Source of the DNA: Adiantum capillus-veneris
Taxonomy: Eukaryota > Streptophyta > Polypodiopsida > Polypodiales > Pteridaceae
Length of the DNA: 64,000 nt
Assembly (NCBI GenBank): GCA_014529385.2
Contig: CM043958.1
Coordinates: forward strand, 153,411,293-153,475,292
Reading direction: 5' to 3'
Part shown: positions 11,901 to 22,578 of the stretch, piece after piece
Position numbering within the stretch: position 1 is the stretch's first letter
Layout of the letters: each line of letters begins with the position of its first letter
Position numbers and translations under genes: made by a program
The notes under the pieces: model-generated
Seen by the model: only the letters and a program-made list of their open reading frames with translations
Database searches by the model: none
Told to the model about the DNA's origin: nothing

Positions 11901-12656
11901 CTCATACGTCAGAATCTGATTCAGCTAGATACCAGCAGCACATGGATACAATCAGCGCAGGAGTTGGGCACGAAGATGGCTTTCTATAGAGAGCATCTTC
12001 TCCAACTCACGGAGGACGGTTTTGTGACTAGGCCTGCATACATGAATACACACTTATCTCATGGGATACGGTGTGCTGTTGGGCAGATACGCACATCCTC
12101 ACATCAGCTTCAGATTGAGACTCGCCGATTTCGAGGGGTACCAACAGAGGCTAGGATATGTCATTTATGTCGCCTACAGCCAAAGACAGAGTTGCACTAC
12201 ACATGTCACTGCCCGGTATACTATGAGATACGAGGCCGCTCTCACTGTCTGTTCAGAGAGGGTTTGGACCATTCTCTCGAGTCATAAGATACGAAGATCA
12301 GAGATGTCTTGGATTGTTTCTACTCGAGCTGCGCAGACATATAGAGAGCTTGCTGAGGACATCAAGAGCCAGTCTCACAGACAGATCATAGACTTCTTTA
12401 CACCAGCCAAGGGACAGCCAAAGGAGCAATCATCACAGCAGATCTCAAATCCCACCCACACCAAAGGTACGCGGATCAATCAAGCCATTGAGGTAGGCAG
12501 ATCCACGTGCCCACGACTACGGGGAGCCTCACATTGCTAGAGGTGGCAGCAGAGGATCCAGGCCATCCTAGCTCGACATGCGAGACGACCAGTCAGAGTA
12601 TTGACCATGGAGGATATTGATGAGATTCGGAAGCGACCGATGAGGGATCTCATCTA
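8925..12656 (+). pseudogene. LINE L1 ORF2 (endonuclease, reverse transcriptase, CCHC)
   Basis: The endonuclease part shows NCNGS, GVAVLFKEEL, ARYMWVRLKAET and ILGDF. The reverse transcriptase shows SRFRKGFSILDQILTLRAMI, CSFVDFRKAF, RQGCPLSPTLF and the catalytic MLYADDIVLIS near 11090. The C-terminal part has CHLCRLQPKTELHYTCHC (CX2CX8HX4C) near 12157, and the frame ends with the family-typical MEDIDEIRKRPMRDLI at 12656. Stops and frameshifts break it into about ten frames, and a MITE lies between the palm blocks at 10736. The product would nick target DNA and reverse-transcribe the element RNA. Not functional. Confidence 0.8.
10736..10874. mobile_element. Small hAT-like MITE inserted in LINE L1 ORF2
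   Basis: 139 bases with near-perfect 18-bp terminal inverted repeats: CATAGTCACAAGGGACAC on the left and GTGTCCCCTGTGACTATG on the right (one mismatch). It is flanked by ATTGGAG at 10729-10735 and 10875-10881. Copy L2 at the same point is uninterrupted (near 17602), so the flank duplication is real. The 7-8 base duplication and the G-rich GGGAC blocks inside fit a non-autonomous hAT element. The three bases ACT before the left repeat are unpaired. No coding capacity. Confidence 0.82.
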
Positions 12657-12837
12657 AGATTGGCCCGCCTACCTCTGATGATTTGTATTTTATTTGCATT
12701 TGTATCACTAGCGAAGTGCATCCATTAGCTAACCCATCACCCCTCCCCACCTATTTTGTTTCAGTTTCTTCAACTTTTTGTACTTTCTGTACTCACACAT
12801 TATATCAAATTCACCAATTGTAACTTTTTGGTCTCAT

Positions 12838-12852
12838 AGGTCACTTTGGCCT
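12838..12852 (+). other. 3' stem-loop of LINE L1
   Basis: AGGTC-ACTTT-GGCCT can pair as a five-base stem (one G-U) with a five-base loop. It lies 40 bases before the (TC)n tail. The same structure recurs at the matching place in the other LINE copies. It is a likely recognition site for the element's reverse transcriptase on its own RNA, by analogy with LINEs that need a 3' stem-loop. Confidence 0.6.
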
Positions 12853-12887
12853 CTTGAAGACGTTTATATAACATTTTGTTTCATTTC

Positions 12888-12892
<5 letters not shown>

Positions 12893-12972
<80 letters not shown>
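12893..12972. repeat. (TC)n microsatellite, tail of LINE L1
   Basis: About 80 uninterrupted bases of TC follow the LINE 3' end. The next LINE fragment starts directly at its right edge. Confidence 0.95.
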
Positions 12973-12975
<3 letters not shown>

Positions 12976-13365
12976 GAGCGACTCAACTGGGAAGATCCAG
13001 ACGCCCACGATTGCGGAGGACTACACAGCATCGGCGGAGGCTGCATCACAGGATTCGGATCACTTTAGCTCGACATGCACGATGCCCGGTCAGACTACTG
13101 ACCATGGAGGAGATTGATGAGATCCCCCAGCGACCGATGCTGGATCTCTTGTGATCTAGCTATCCCAGCTAGCTGCTTAGTTCACACCTAGTAGTTTAGG
13201 ATTCCATAGTATTTTATTGTGACATTTGTCATTTCATTTTTGTCATTGTTGTCATCTTGTTACTCTGACTCTGACTTTGTATCAGATCCACCACATTGTA
13301 ACTTTCTGGTCTCATAGGTCACTTTGGCCTTTTGAAGACGTTAATATAACATTTCATTTCATTTC

Positions 13366-13442
<77 letters not shown>
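12973..13442 (+). mobile_element. 5'-truncated LINE L copy (3' end only) with (TC)n tail
   Basis: It begins immediately after the preceding (TC)n and matches the end of ORF2 and the 3' untranslated region of family L: 'agctcgacatgc', 'ccatggaggagattgatgag'. The stem-loop AGGTC-ACTTT-GGCCT is at 13316-13330, then 'gacgttaatataac', three CATTT repeats and (TC)n at 13370-13442. About 400 bases before the tail, typical of a truncated LINE insertion. Confidence 0.8.
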
Positions 13443-13445
<3 letters not shown>

Positions 13446-13709
13446 AGCGCGTGACAGCTCGCAGACCTGCAGAGTCATGGCAGGGCTGCAACGGGCAAGG
13501 CTTGCAACAGAGGCAGGGCGCACTGAACAGGGGCTCGCAGGGAACAGGACCCGCAGGGCAGACCTACACAGAGGCAGGAAACTGACACGCAGGCCTTAGA
13601 CACTCACGCGTGCAGGATCCTCTCTCTCTCTCTCAGCAACAGCGCGCAAGTTCTCCCTCAGCAGCAGCTCGCAGGTTCTTTCTCTCTCTCTCAGGTTCAG
13701 CAGCGGGCG
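13443..13709 (+). mobile_element. LINE L leader-like fragment with short (TC)n tracts
   Basis: The sequence is rich in CAGCAGCGCGCAGG-type motifs with (TC)n at 13620-13635 and 13680-13692. Similar motifs occur at 14460-14660 (before ORF1 of copy L2) and at 32035-32110 and 32187 (before LINE G), each next to a (TC)n tract. Most likely a 5' leader fragment of one of these LINEs. No coding frame. Confidence 0.5.
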
Positions 13710-14370
13710 TAGTTTCTCTATGAGATACGGGGGCGTTTCCACTGCTTATTCAGAGAGGGTTTTGGTCCTCTATCTAGGGTCATGAGTTATGAGGATCAGA
13801 GATGTCTTGGACTATATCTACTTGAGTTACACAGGTATAGAGACACTTTACTGGGGAGAGCTAGAGAGAGGCAGTCCCAGAGACACATTACAGATTTCTT
13901 TTCACTAGATATGGGACAGCCAGAGGAGCAGCCACCACTGCAGAGCTCGTCCCACACTCATTCGACCACTACTGGCACTCTCATCGACCGAGCATTGGAG
14001 CTACAGAGATACAGACGACCGCGACTGAGGAGAGGAGCTACACAGCATCGACGGAGACTACAACAGAAGATTCGAGCCATACTCTCTCGACATCCAGAGT
14101 GCAGATGAGGATGGATCCTCACCATTTCTTCCATCTTTGTTTCACACACTGTTACATCCAGTTTACCGGGTACCTATTGTATCAGCTGCTACACCCACGT
14201 AGTTTTAGATTGTAGTAGTAGTAGTAGTATTTTGTTCCACTTCTAGTTCTTTTCTAGTTCTTTTGTACCCAGACATGGTATTAGATTCACTATTTTGTAA
14301 CTGATTGGTCTCATAGGTCATTTTGGCCTTTTGAAGACGTTAATATAACATTTCATTTCATTTCATTTCT
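13710..14370 (+). mobile_element. 5'-truncated LINE L copy with ORF2 C-terminus
   Basis: It starts inside ORF2 at the C-terminal zinc region (YEIRGRFHCLFREGFGP) and stays open in one frame to 14108 (ILSRHPEC). It includes DFFSLDMGQPEEQ and GTLIDRALEL, which align with copies L1, L2 and H. The 3' untranslated region has GTA triplets at 14214-14229, the stem-loop AGGTC-ATTTT-GGCCT at 14315-14329, and CATTT repeats. Its microsatellite tail is nearly absent ('tctcc'). Confidence 0.78.
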
Positions 14371-14777
14371 CCTTCTATTCAAGTATTGGGAGCAAGGACA
14401 AAGCCCTTGCAGTAGCAGAGGCAGCGGGACGAGCGGTAGCTAAAACAGGCTATCTCTCTCATGGCGGGCTGCTGGGCGCGCAAGCCTGGGGTTGCTGAGC
14501 GCACAGGGGCTGTTGAACGCGCAAGGCTGTGGAAACGCAAGGGGAGCAGGTCACAAAGGTACTCCCTCTCTCTCTGACTCTCTCTCTCTCTGCAAACACG
14601 CTGTAACAGGCTACACAGCAGCTGTCATAGCAGCGCACAAGTGGTGACACAACAGTACGTGCAGGCGGGCAGCTTACAGCAGTGCAGTGTGGGGTTTGGG
14701 CATTGTCGAAGGCGGCACACAACAGCAGACTAGCTGGTTCACGCGACCCTGCCGGTCTGCGCACAAGGGCCGTTACG

Positions 14778-15706
14778 ATGGAGGTCATGAGCGCTTCACT
14801 AGTTTGCAAGTCCCGTACAAAGGCGACCTTCATGCTTACAAACAAGTGGATATCACAAGTGGAAAGGGAGATGAAAGAATGGAAAGCAGAGATGGAAGGA
14901 TGGTGGAAGGAGAAGGCCAACCTTCTTCAAATGTTCCTCAACGAAGGCACGCAATGGAAGAAGGAGAAAGAGGGCCTGCACGTAGTGCTACAAGCACTTA
15001 AGGCGGACTCACAAGCACTCAAAGAAGAGGTCTCAACCCTCAAGCGAGAGCTTGCTGATAGAGCAAGCAATGGACTAGAGGAAGGTGAATTCCAGCCCTC
15101 GGTGATAGAGGAAATCAAGGTCATCAAGGAACAGGTACAGATGATCAAAGAGGAAGAGAAACAGAATGGGGGGAAGATGTCTTCGTGGGTGGATGTAATC
15201 ACGAAGACACAGAAGAAGGTGGATGAGGCCAAGAAACGGATAGAAGTCGCTAAGAAAGGGAAAGGGAAAGAAACCACGTCTATCCCCACTCCTACAATCA
15301 TCAACATGACTTTAGAAGAAGAGCAGCGAAGGAAGACTAGAGCTTTGCACATACGAATAACCGGTCTAAAAGACCGAGATGATGTGGAAGGGGAAGTCAA
15401 AGAACTTCTCCGCATGATGGGTAGTGAGGCTACTCATACAACAAAGGCATGGAGGGTAGGGAAGAAGACACAAGGAAATGGGGAGATTTCAAAAGAAAGG
15501 GCTCCAATCATGCGCTTCCCATCCATGGTGGCAAAGAAGGACTTCTTGAAGAAGCGTCGGGCATATTCCTTGGAGATGACCTCACACTCACACAGCTTGT
15601 CCATATGAAAGAAGTTATGCCCGAGATACTGACAGCTCGAGAGAAGGGAAAAGTGGCCTTCTACAGGCATGGACAAGTGGTTATTCTGGAGAAGCGACCC
15701 GCATGA
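14778..15706 (+). pseudogene. LINE L2 ORF1, coiled-coil RNA-binding protein with one frameshift
   Basis: The ATG at 14778 (MEVMSASLVCKS) is the first sensible start. Residues about 25-180 are strongly charged (VEREMKEWKAEMEGWWKEK, LKADSQALKEEVSTLKREL, VDEAKKRIEVAKKGKGKE), a long coiled coil suited to trimer formation. Then comes ALHIRITGLKDRDDVEGEV, a fold-like segment resembling an RRM. One frameshift near 15557 moves the end (FLGDDLTLTQLVHMKEVMP, REKGKVAFYRHGQVVIL) into another frame that stops at 15706. The homologous tail in copy L1 confirms the shift. Product about 310 residues. Confidence 0.78.
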
Positions 15707-15736
15707 CAGCGCGAGACCTATGGGACCACATTCATA

Positions 15737-18700
15737 GTGGCTACATGGAATTGTAATGGATCTTTGTGCCTTGATGTAGGGGCCTTTGAGGATAGTTTCA
15801 CAGGGAGAGATGTCATTTTCTACTCTGAGACGCATCAAGCCCCAGGGCAGTCCATGCCCCATGTGAGCGGATGCAAATGGGAGACAACTTGTAGACAGGA
15901 GACTAGATCAGAGCGCAGAGGACGAGGTTCAAGAGGAGTGGCAGTCTTATTCAGGGAGGAGCTACAGTCTCTAATACATATAGCTCGGAGGGATGAGCAT
16001 GCGAGGTACATGTGGGTGAGACTGAAGGCAGAGACAGGAAGATATCTCTACATCGCTATTTGCTATTTTCCTCCTAGTACATCAGTATATGCATCACCTA
16101 GAGGATAGTCCCCCTTCTCTATTTTAGATGATGATATATGGGAGTTTTCCAGAGACGGCAACATTATTATCTTGGGGATTTCAATGCTAGGACTGCCCAT
16201 CACCAGACAGTATTCTATGATACCTCAAAGAAGTTGATGCGCGAGCTTGATATTACAAAAATTGGCCTATCTAGATTATCACAGGATGAGGAGCACACTG
16301 AGTATGGCAGATACTTGATTGATATGAGGACTGCACATGGATTAGCCATTTTGAATGGCCTACAGAGATTCCCTGCAGCTGGTGGTTTTACATGCTTTCC
16401 ACATCGGCATGGCGCTAGTACAGTGGATTATGTTATGGCTCCGCCAGGACTCATTCCTTCCTTTTAGGATTTCATGGTGGGAAATAGACCGGTTGGGGTA
16501 GCAAACGATCATGCTATCTTGTCTTTCACTCTATCGTTCCAGTTCAATACAGCTCCATTGGGAGAGGCCTCCACACATACTCGTTATACCTTCACGAGGG
16601 AGACAGATCACGTGTACACTGATGAGATATACAGGTAGCTATGCACTCAGGAGCCAGGACGACCACTAGATGAGCTCACCCAGATTCTAACAGAGACGCT
16701 ACATGATGCAGCATCAGAGGCAAGTCCCCACAACCAGCCTACACGCAAACGATCTGGGAGCATGCCTCAGAACAACTGGTATGATGAGGAGTGTAGAGAG
16801 ACGAGGATCAGATTACAGAGAGAGGTGCTCCTGGGTACTACTACACATAGAGAGTCACGTATTATCTTCCGCCGCCTAGTGCGATGAAAGAAGAGGGCTT
16901 ACCTATCTCAATTAGAGCGTGATCTGTATCAGTTGTTTATGAGTCAAGACTCTAGTGAGGCATGGAGGCTTTTCAATGAGCACTCTCCACCGCCAGCCAT
17001 CACTTCCACAGAGACATGGGGGGGAATATGCTACATCTCTCTATACAACATCGGGGCAGCCACCTTTGCCTAACCCTCCAGAGGCATGCCCAGAAACATG
17101 TACTTTCTTTACTATTGAGAGGGTAAGGAAAGCCATTGACAAGATGAAGACAAGAAGAGCATAGGATCATGATGGTCTGGTAGCAGAGCACTTTATCCAT
17201 GCTAGAGATATGCTTGCAAAGCCTCTTGCTATGATGTTTAATAGAGCCATGTATGAGGGTTTCCCTAAGACTTGGAGTATGTCCACTATTGTACCTATCT
17301 TCAAGTCGGGAGATCCTATGCTTCCCGGGAATTATCGAACCATCATGGTTGGTCACACTCTGGCTAGGCTATATGCATCAACTCTTGAGCATGAGTTAAG
17401 TGGATGGGCAGAGAGAGAGGGCATACAGGTAGCAGGACAGGCAGGGTTCAGGAGAGGTTTCTTCACTGTTGACCAGATTTTGACACTCGGAGCCATTATT
17501 GAAGAGGGTAGACATCATGGCAGGAGGATATATTGTAGCTTTGTGGATTTCCGCAAAGCCTTTGATATAGTGCCACGAGCCACTCATACGCAGATTGCAA
17601 GACATGGAGGTGCCCACGGAGTTGATCTGGGGGATCTTAGCTTTATACAAGACAGTGGTAGGACAGGTATGCACTACTCAAGGCATGTCCTACATGGTTC
17701 ACTCCACCATTGGGGTGAAGCAGGGTTGCCCCCTATCTCCGACTCTCTTTGGGATATATGTAGATGAGTTTTCAGATTATGTACATATAGAGGGTGATAG
17801 AGGTGCTCAGCTTGCAAGGACATGGATTCTGTTGCTATTATATGCTGATGATATTGTGTTGATCTCCGATTCTCCAGAAGGGATGCAGCGTCATTTGGAT
17901 GCACTGCATGTATTTGCATGGGACAGTGGATTGTGTGTGAACCTTGGTAAGACCAAGGTAATGGTGTTTAACACCAGGGCGCAGTGGGTAAGGAGGTCTG
18001 TCCCCCACTTTTACATATGGTCGAGAGACTGTGGAGTATGCAGATACATACACTTATCTTGGGGCGGTTTTCAGTGGTCCAGTATTTTCCCTGAGGCGTG
18101 CAGCAGATACGCGATTGACCAGAGCCTATGCAGCATTGGGGAGACTTGAGAGAATATGTTCGCAGGTTCAGTTCCAAGAACCTCAGACAAAGCTTTGGTT
18201 CTTTGACACTTTGGTCACTTCGGCCATGCTGTACGGAGTGGAGATATGGGGCCCCTCAGTTGATCATCATAGAAGAGCTGGCAGTACTGATGGATGGAGA
18301 TGTATGGAGAAGCCATTGGTGTCTATGATTTCTCGGATGATTAGGGCCAAGGCCTCAGTACCACATGACATTGTTAGGGCGGAGCTCGCTGCTCGCCCAT
18401 TGGTATTGGAGGCACTCACTCGATCAGTTTCATTTATGCATAGCACTTGGGCTCTCCCTAGAGACAGATATGCTCGATTAGCACTAGAGTCTTCGCGACA
18501 GCTAGCATTGCAGGAAGATAGATCAAGTTGGTATGCAGAGATAGCATCTTGGTTTCAGTTACATGGCTTTAGTATGGACCGGCTACCACCGTTTCTGTAC
18601 TCTCTAAATGCACCCTCCATCCCCCTCACAAGGGCAGAGATTACTAGGCTCATCAGACAGGACTTGATTCAGTTGGATACGAAGAGGACATGGATACAAC

Positions 18701-19348
18701 CTATACATGAGCTAGGTACAAAGATGACTTCTATAGAGAGCATCTTCTCCAACTTACAGAGGATGGTTTTGTGATCAGACCAGGATACATGGATACTCAT
18801 CTATCCCACGGGATACGATGTGCTATTGGTCAGATCCGCACATTCTCACATCAGCTAGAGATCGAGACAGGCACATTTAGAGGAGTACCCGCTGAGTCCA
18901 GGATTTGTCAGGTGTGTGCCAAATAGAGCCAAAGACAGAGCTACATTACATATGTCACTGCCCAATATACTATGAGATACGAGGCCGCTTTCACTGTCTA
19001 TTCAGAGAGGGTTTTGGGCCACTTTCTAGAGTCATGAGATACCAAGATCAAAGCTAACTCGAATTATACTTACCGGAAATTTGCAAACACAGAGAGGACC
19101 TCTTGAAGAGGGACACAATGAGAGAGATCCAGCAACAGCGGAAGATCACATATTTCTTTTAGTCACATATAGAGGAGTTCGAGCAGCCCCCACAGTATAA
19201 CAACACCAGAGGCATACTACTTGACCGGGCGATAGAGTTGGGGCGGTCCCGTCGCCCACGGATGAGAGGGCCCTCTCGATATCGACACAGATTGCGACAA
19301 AGGATCCATACCATACTGGCACAACATAGGAGCCGTCCCGGATACTGA
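15737..19348 (+). pseudogene. LINE L2 ORF2 (endonuclease, reverse transcriptase, CCHC)
   Basis: Endonuclease: ATWNCNGSLCLD, IFYSETHQ (catalytic Glu), SRGVAVLFREEL, ARYMWVRLKAETGRYLYIA, then FNART. Reverse transcriptase: FKSGDPMLPGNYRTIMVGH, AGFRRGFFTVDQILTLGAI, CSFVDFRKAFD, HSTIGVKQGCPLSPTLFG, LLLYADDIVLISD near 17840, LGKTKVMVFNT, DTYTYLGAVFSG. The C-terminal part has a long alpha-rich region (GVEIWGPS) and a CCHC region near 18910. The frame ends at 19348 (HRSRPGY). There is one stop in the endonuclease at 16108 and frameshifts near 17590, 17990 and 18770. The YADD active site differs from the FADD common in plant L1-clade elements, so I do not assign it to L1. Confidence 0.82.
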
Positions 19349-19656
19349 TGTATCTGTATATGATGCCTCGATTGTCAGAGAGCTCCATTGTATCAGCTCA
19401 CCCTTTGTCTTCCTTTTGTATCAGCTTTCACCCCACCCCTACCCACTATTTTCTTTTCAGTTCTTTGTAATTTTTGTACCCAAACCTGGTATTAGATTTA
19501 CTGATGTATCTGTATATGATGCCTCGACTATCAGAGAGCTCCATTGTATCAGCTCACCCTTTGTCTTCCTTTTGTATCAGCTTTCACCCCACCCCTACCC
19601 ACTATTTTCTTTTCAGTTCTTTGTACTTTTTGTACCCATACCTGGTATTAGATTCA
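19345..19656 (+). repeat. 156-base tandem duplication in LINE L2 3' region
   Basis: Two near-identical units start with CTGATGTATCTGTATATGAT at 19345 and 19501. Each runs through 'tcagctttcaccccacccct' to the 'cctggtattagat' segment. Only a few substitutions separate them, so the duplication is recent relative to the element's other damage, or was carried by the source element. Confidence 0.88.
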
Positions 19657-19680
19657 CCACATGTAACCTTTTGGTCTCAT

Positions 19681-19695
19681 AGGTCATTTTGGCCT
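19681..19695 (+). other. 3' stem-loop of LINE L2
   Basis: AGGTC-ATTTT-GGCCT forms the same five-base stem as in the other copies, followed by TTTGAAGACGTTAATATTAC and the (TC)n tail. Confidence 0.6.
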
Positions 19696-19725
19696 TTTGA
19701 AGACGTTAATATTACATTTCATTTC

Positions 19726-19730
<5 letters not shown>

Positions 19731-19799
<69 letters not shown>
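19731..19799. repeat. (TC)n microsatellite, tail of LINE L2
   Basis: 69 bases of uninterrupted TC. A different LINE fragment (family M) starts at its right edge. Confidence 0.95.
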
Positions 19800-19804
<5 letters not shown>

Positions 19805-20269
19805 TTACCAGACACCTGTACTACATGAGAGGGAGATTACAGAGATTCGGGCTCATCATCAGCGCCATATCCAAGAGCAGATCGCTCATTTACATCTACA
19901 GCCGGAGATCATGCTACAGGGGATTTTTACTTCGCCATCGCCTATGTATCAGATATTGCATCCTCATTATGGGACTGGATGGAGCTAGCTAGTTTGCATT
20001 GCATTCTTGTACACCCCTACGCATATATTCCACATACCCTTAGTGTTAGTGCTCCATCTCCCACCCCACTCCACTCATCACTCCTATCCTACTAGTTCAG
20101 TCCTATTTTATTTTATTTCATGTTATATTTTGTCCTTTTTCTGGTCACCCAGAGGGCATTGACAGTTGTACATCGATTTTGTCTCATAGGTCGAGTTCGG
20201 CCTCTAGTAGACGTTAATAAAGCTTTCTTTCTTTCTTTCTCTTTCCCTCCCCCCCCCCCCCCCCCCCCC
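19800..20269 (+). mobile_element. 5'-truncated LINE, family M, with (CTTT)n tail
   Basis: It starts directly after (TC)n. Its 3' end has the same architecture as family L but a different sequence: 'gtctcataggtc', a stem-loop at 20188-20203 (AGGTC-GAGTTC-GGCCT), 'tagtagacgttaataa', then (CTTT)n at 20223-20245 and a C run at 20249-20269. The upstream 350 bases carry a short open segment (EITEIRAHHQRHIQEQ) and then untranslated sequence. Confidence 0.68.
20188..20203 (+). other. 3' stem-loop of LINE M
   Basis: AGGTC-GAGTTC-GGCCT: the stem is conserved with family L while the loop and flanks differ. Confidence 0.55.
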
Positions 20270-20294
20270 AATACTTTGTGTGTGCTAAACAGGT

Positions 20295-21730
20295 AGTAGA
20301 TTTTGCTACCCTTTACAATGTACTGGCCAGTTATATTTTTCCATCAACGGATGGTCACTTTTTCTTCAATAAGTGCAGTGTGGATTGTTGTGGGTGAAAG
20401 CAACATAGAGCATGTCATTATGGCAGAGAAGAGAGACGATATAATTGAAGAGGGATCTTCCTCGCATGGCACAAAGAAAGTTTCTTCAATTCTTCAAGTA
20501 GAGGACGTGTTTATAAGCTCAACTGCTTAGCTGCATGGAATTTTTTCAGCAGTTGGTCAAGAACCCAAGGATGCACGAGTTCTTACAGGATCCTACACAG
20601 GGTTTTCAAGCTCCGACACAGGGCATGTCTGAGCCATTACAGGAAAAGGAGATTTCCCATGCATAGGGGTCTCTTGATGCTCGAGGGAAAGCCCATGTGA
20701 TTGAGAAACCAACGGGGTCCATTGATCCAAAGCAATTTGATTTACGTGGACAGGAATGGTTTGTGAATAGTCAAGGAAGTAATGAATAAGCTATGCGTCA
20801 GACCCTTCCATTACCTACTTCATATCCTGGTTATTTTGGAGGTGGTTCAATGTTTCAAGCTATGGCTCGACCTTCTACAGGTTTGCAAGGTTATATGCCT
20901 GGAAATGTGTGTGCCACAATGCAACGAGGCATGGTTAACCCTATATATGGGTGTCCAACCAGGTTCTATAGATGCCTATGGTCAATTTCGAATGCTTGGC
21001 AACACAGTTTGGAATAGCTGGTTTTTCACAGCCGTATGCCCAAAATGTAGATATGACAAGTAAAACATGTGATGTGAGTGCTAGAATGGTCAATTCTGGA
21101 GTACCACTTTTACGAGCTCGTGTTTATGACAATTTCACTCCTTTGAGTCAACCTAAGGATTATAAGGAAGGTGGGTAGGCAGTGAAGTTTGAAACTTTCA
21201 AGAGAACTGAGAATCAATTGAAGGTTTCGACCTTCATACAACAGTTTAATGCATCTTATGCTGGAGGAAACTTCAAAGAATCTCAAAGATACGCAAGGCT
21301 GCCACTTTCTTGAAAGGAAATGTGCTTCAATGGTGGACCGCACTTTTGAATAAGGGTCAAGCACCTACAACATGGGTCGAGTTCAAACAGCTTTTTGAAC
21401 CTATGTGGCTTACAAACACTTTTGAAGTGAACGTGATGACAGCATGATAGGACTTAAATCCGGAAAATGTGTGAATCTTGAAGAGTACAATAAGCAGTTC
21501 TTGGCCACACTATTGCCAGTAAGCTCCTACAGGTTTGTGCCATTGTCAGAACAAATTGAGAATTATTCTTGTGGATTGCCCCAAGGGAGTCAAGGACTAC
21601 TGCACAAAGACTATTGTCATGAATATGGGAGTATTGCACAAAGACTACTGCCATGAATATAACACAGTTGATTGAGAATGGGACAGTGGCCAGTAATGTG
21701 TCAAAAGGAAATTCCTATGGATTTAATGGC
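20295..21730 (+). pseudogene. Decayed Ty3/gypsy gag related to element B
   Basis: Broken frames align in order with the gag at 44814-46385. MAEKRDDIIEEGSSS matches MADRPDDVTEEVSSS. FGGGSMFQAMA matches FGGGSVFQSMA. YDNFTPLSQPKDYKEGG matches YDNLTPLERPTPYKEGG. Then come FIQQFNASYAGGNFKES and YRFVPLSEQIENYSCGLP. At least six frameshifts or stops. The matching ATG (20420) supports 44814 as the true gag start in element B. A short duplicated phrase (GLLHKDYCHEYGSIAQRLLP region) lies at 21590-21660. No pol or LTR is recognisable around it. Confidence 0.78.
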
Positions 21731-21739
21731 AGCTCCATT

Positions 21740-22200
21740 TTGAGATGCATTAGATGATAGTGATTCGGGGAGGTCGACCTACACTTCAGCTTGCCATAGA
21801 GCTCATCCCCCAAGAGTGGTGCAGTGATAGAGAGAGGTGTTGGGAGGAGAGCTCATCTGCGACCTGACACTTTGGTTCATCTGGCAGGCCCGCTACTTCC
21901 GAATCTTCGAGGCTCGCCCTATCCCACTGACAGAGATTACTCGTGACATTTGGTTGGAGCTGATTCATACACTTAGGGGTCAGTTTGAGAGACTTCAGAG
22001 CAGCTCCGACCGCATGCGGGAGCGCCGCGAGGCATTCTTGCAACTTTGGCGCCCGGGGCCTTTCTTCACCATGGTTCAGGGTGTGCCTAGATGGCACTAC
22101 CGGCCACGATTGTGGTTGTTTCCTCCTCCCATCTCGTGATCTAGCCCTCATTGTATATAACTTGTCTTCTCACTCAGAGAGTCTCCCCATGTTTCTAATG
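21740..22200 (+). pseudogene. LINE 3' end (ORF2 C-terminus, plant type)
   Basis: The frame at 21837-22139 reads DLTLWFIWQARYFRIFEA, WLELIHTLRGQFERL and VQGVPRWHYRPRLWLFPPP. This is the extreme C-terminus, after the zinc-binding region, of plant LINE ORF2 proteins as I know them. It is probably family K, whose 5' half lies at 5721-8165. The intervening L copies could be insertions into K, but no reverse transcriptase of K is seen on this strand. Confidence 0.6.
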
Positions 22201-22578
22201 TAGCCCTCTTTCGTAGAGGTAGGTAGCCCTTTGGTCAATTTTATTAACTAATGGAAGGATCTTTTTCTTTTGCGGATCTTTTTCTTGCAAAAGAAAAAGG
22301 TACAGGTCAACACTCTCCGAGACTCTGCGTCCAGATGCCCAACGGAAGAGTGGCCCTCACGACTCTTTCAAACTTACAAGGGATGTCCAAGAGTAGAGCC
22401 CAAAAGCATCACTTGTAAAAGCACAAACTCCCAAAAGCATCTGCTCTCAAAAGCTAGCGCGAAAAGCTGCCCAAACAGCCAGCACAAATCGCGGAAATCC
22501 ATACAGCATGCCACGTCATCAATCAACACAATTTACAACCGAGATGTCCAGCTTTTGATCTTTTAGGTTTTATGCTCC
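22201..22578. other. No gene; contains a perfect 13-bp inverted repeat
   Basis: CTTTTTCTTTTGC at 22261-22273 is mirrored by GCAAAAGAAAAAG at 22287-22299, giving a 13-bp stem with a 13-base loop. The rest is non-coding, with short repeats of 'aaaagc'. No element could be assigned. Confidence 0.5.

Larger units (their letters stand above)
8166..12972 (+). mobile_element. LINE copy L1 (family L), nearly full length, decayed
   Basis: The order is ORF1 (coiled coil plus RNA-binding-like part), ORF2 (endonuclease, reverse transcriptase, C-terminal CCHC), 3' untranslated region, stem-loop at 12838-12852, spacer, and a (TC)n tail. It is 5'-truncated into the LINE K endonuclease. It parallels copy L2 at 14371-19799 throughout and is more damaged, with many stops and frameshifts and a 139-base MITE. 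Confidence 0.82.
14371..19799 (+). mobile_element. LINE copy L2 (family L), full-length layout
   Basis: The best-preserved copy of family L. It has a GC-rich leader (14371-14777, with short TC runs), ORF1, a 30-base gap, ORF2, a 3' untranslated region containing a 156-base tandem duplication, a stem-loop, and a 69-base (TC)n tail. At about 5.4 kb it is a normal size for a two-ORF LINE. A few frameshifts and stops make it inactive. Confidence 0.85.

Noticed and set aside
12864-13068. Open frames of Ser-Leu or Arg-Glu repeats across (TC)n tracts here and at 13226, 19474, 31652-32109, 59726-60325, 61135-61638
   Set aside because: They are translations of (TC)n/(GA)n microsatellites and have no gene-like sequence on either side.
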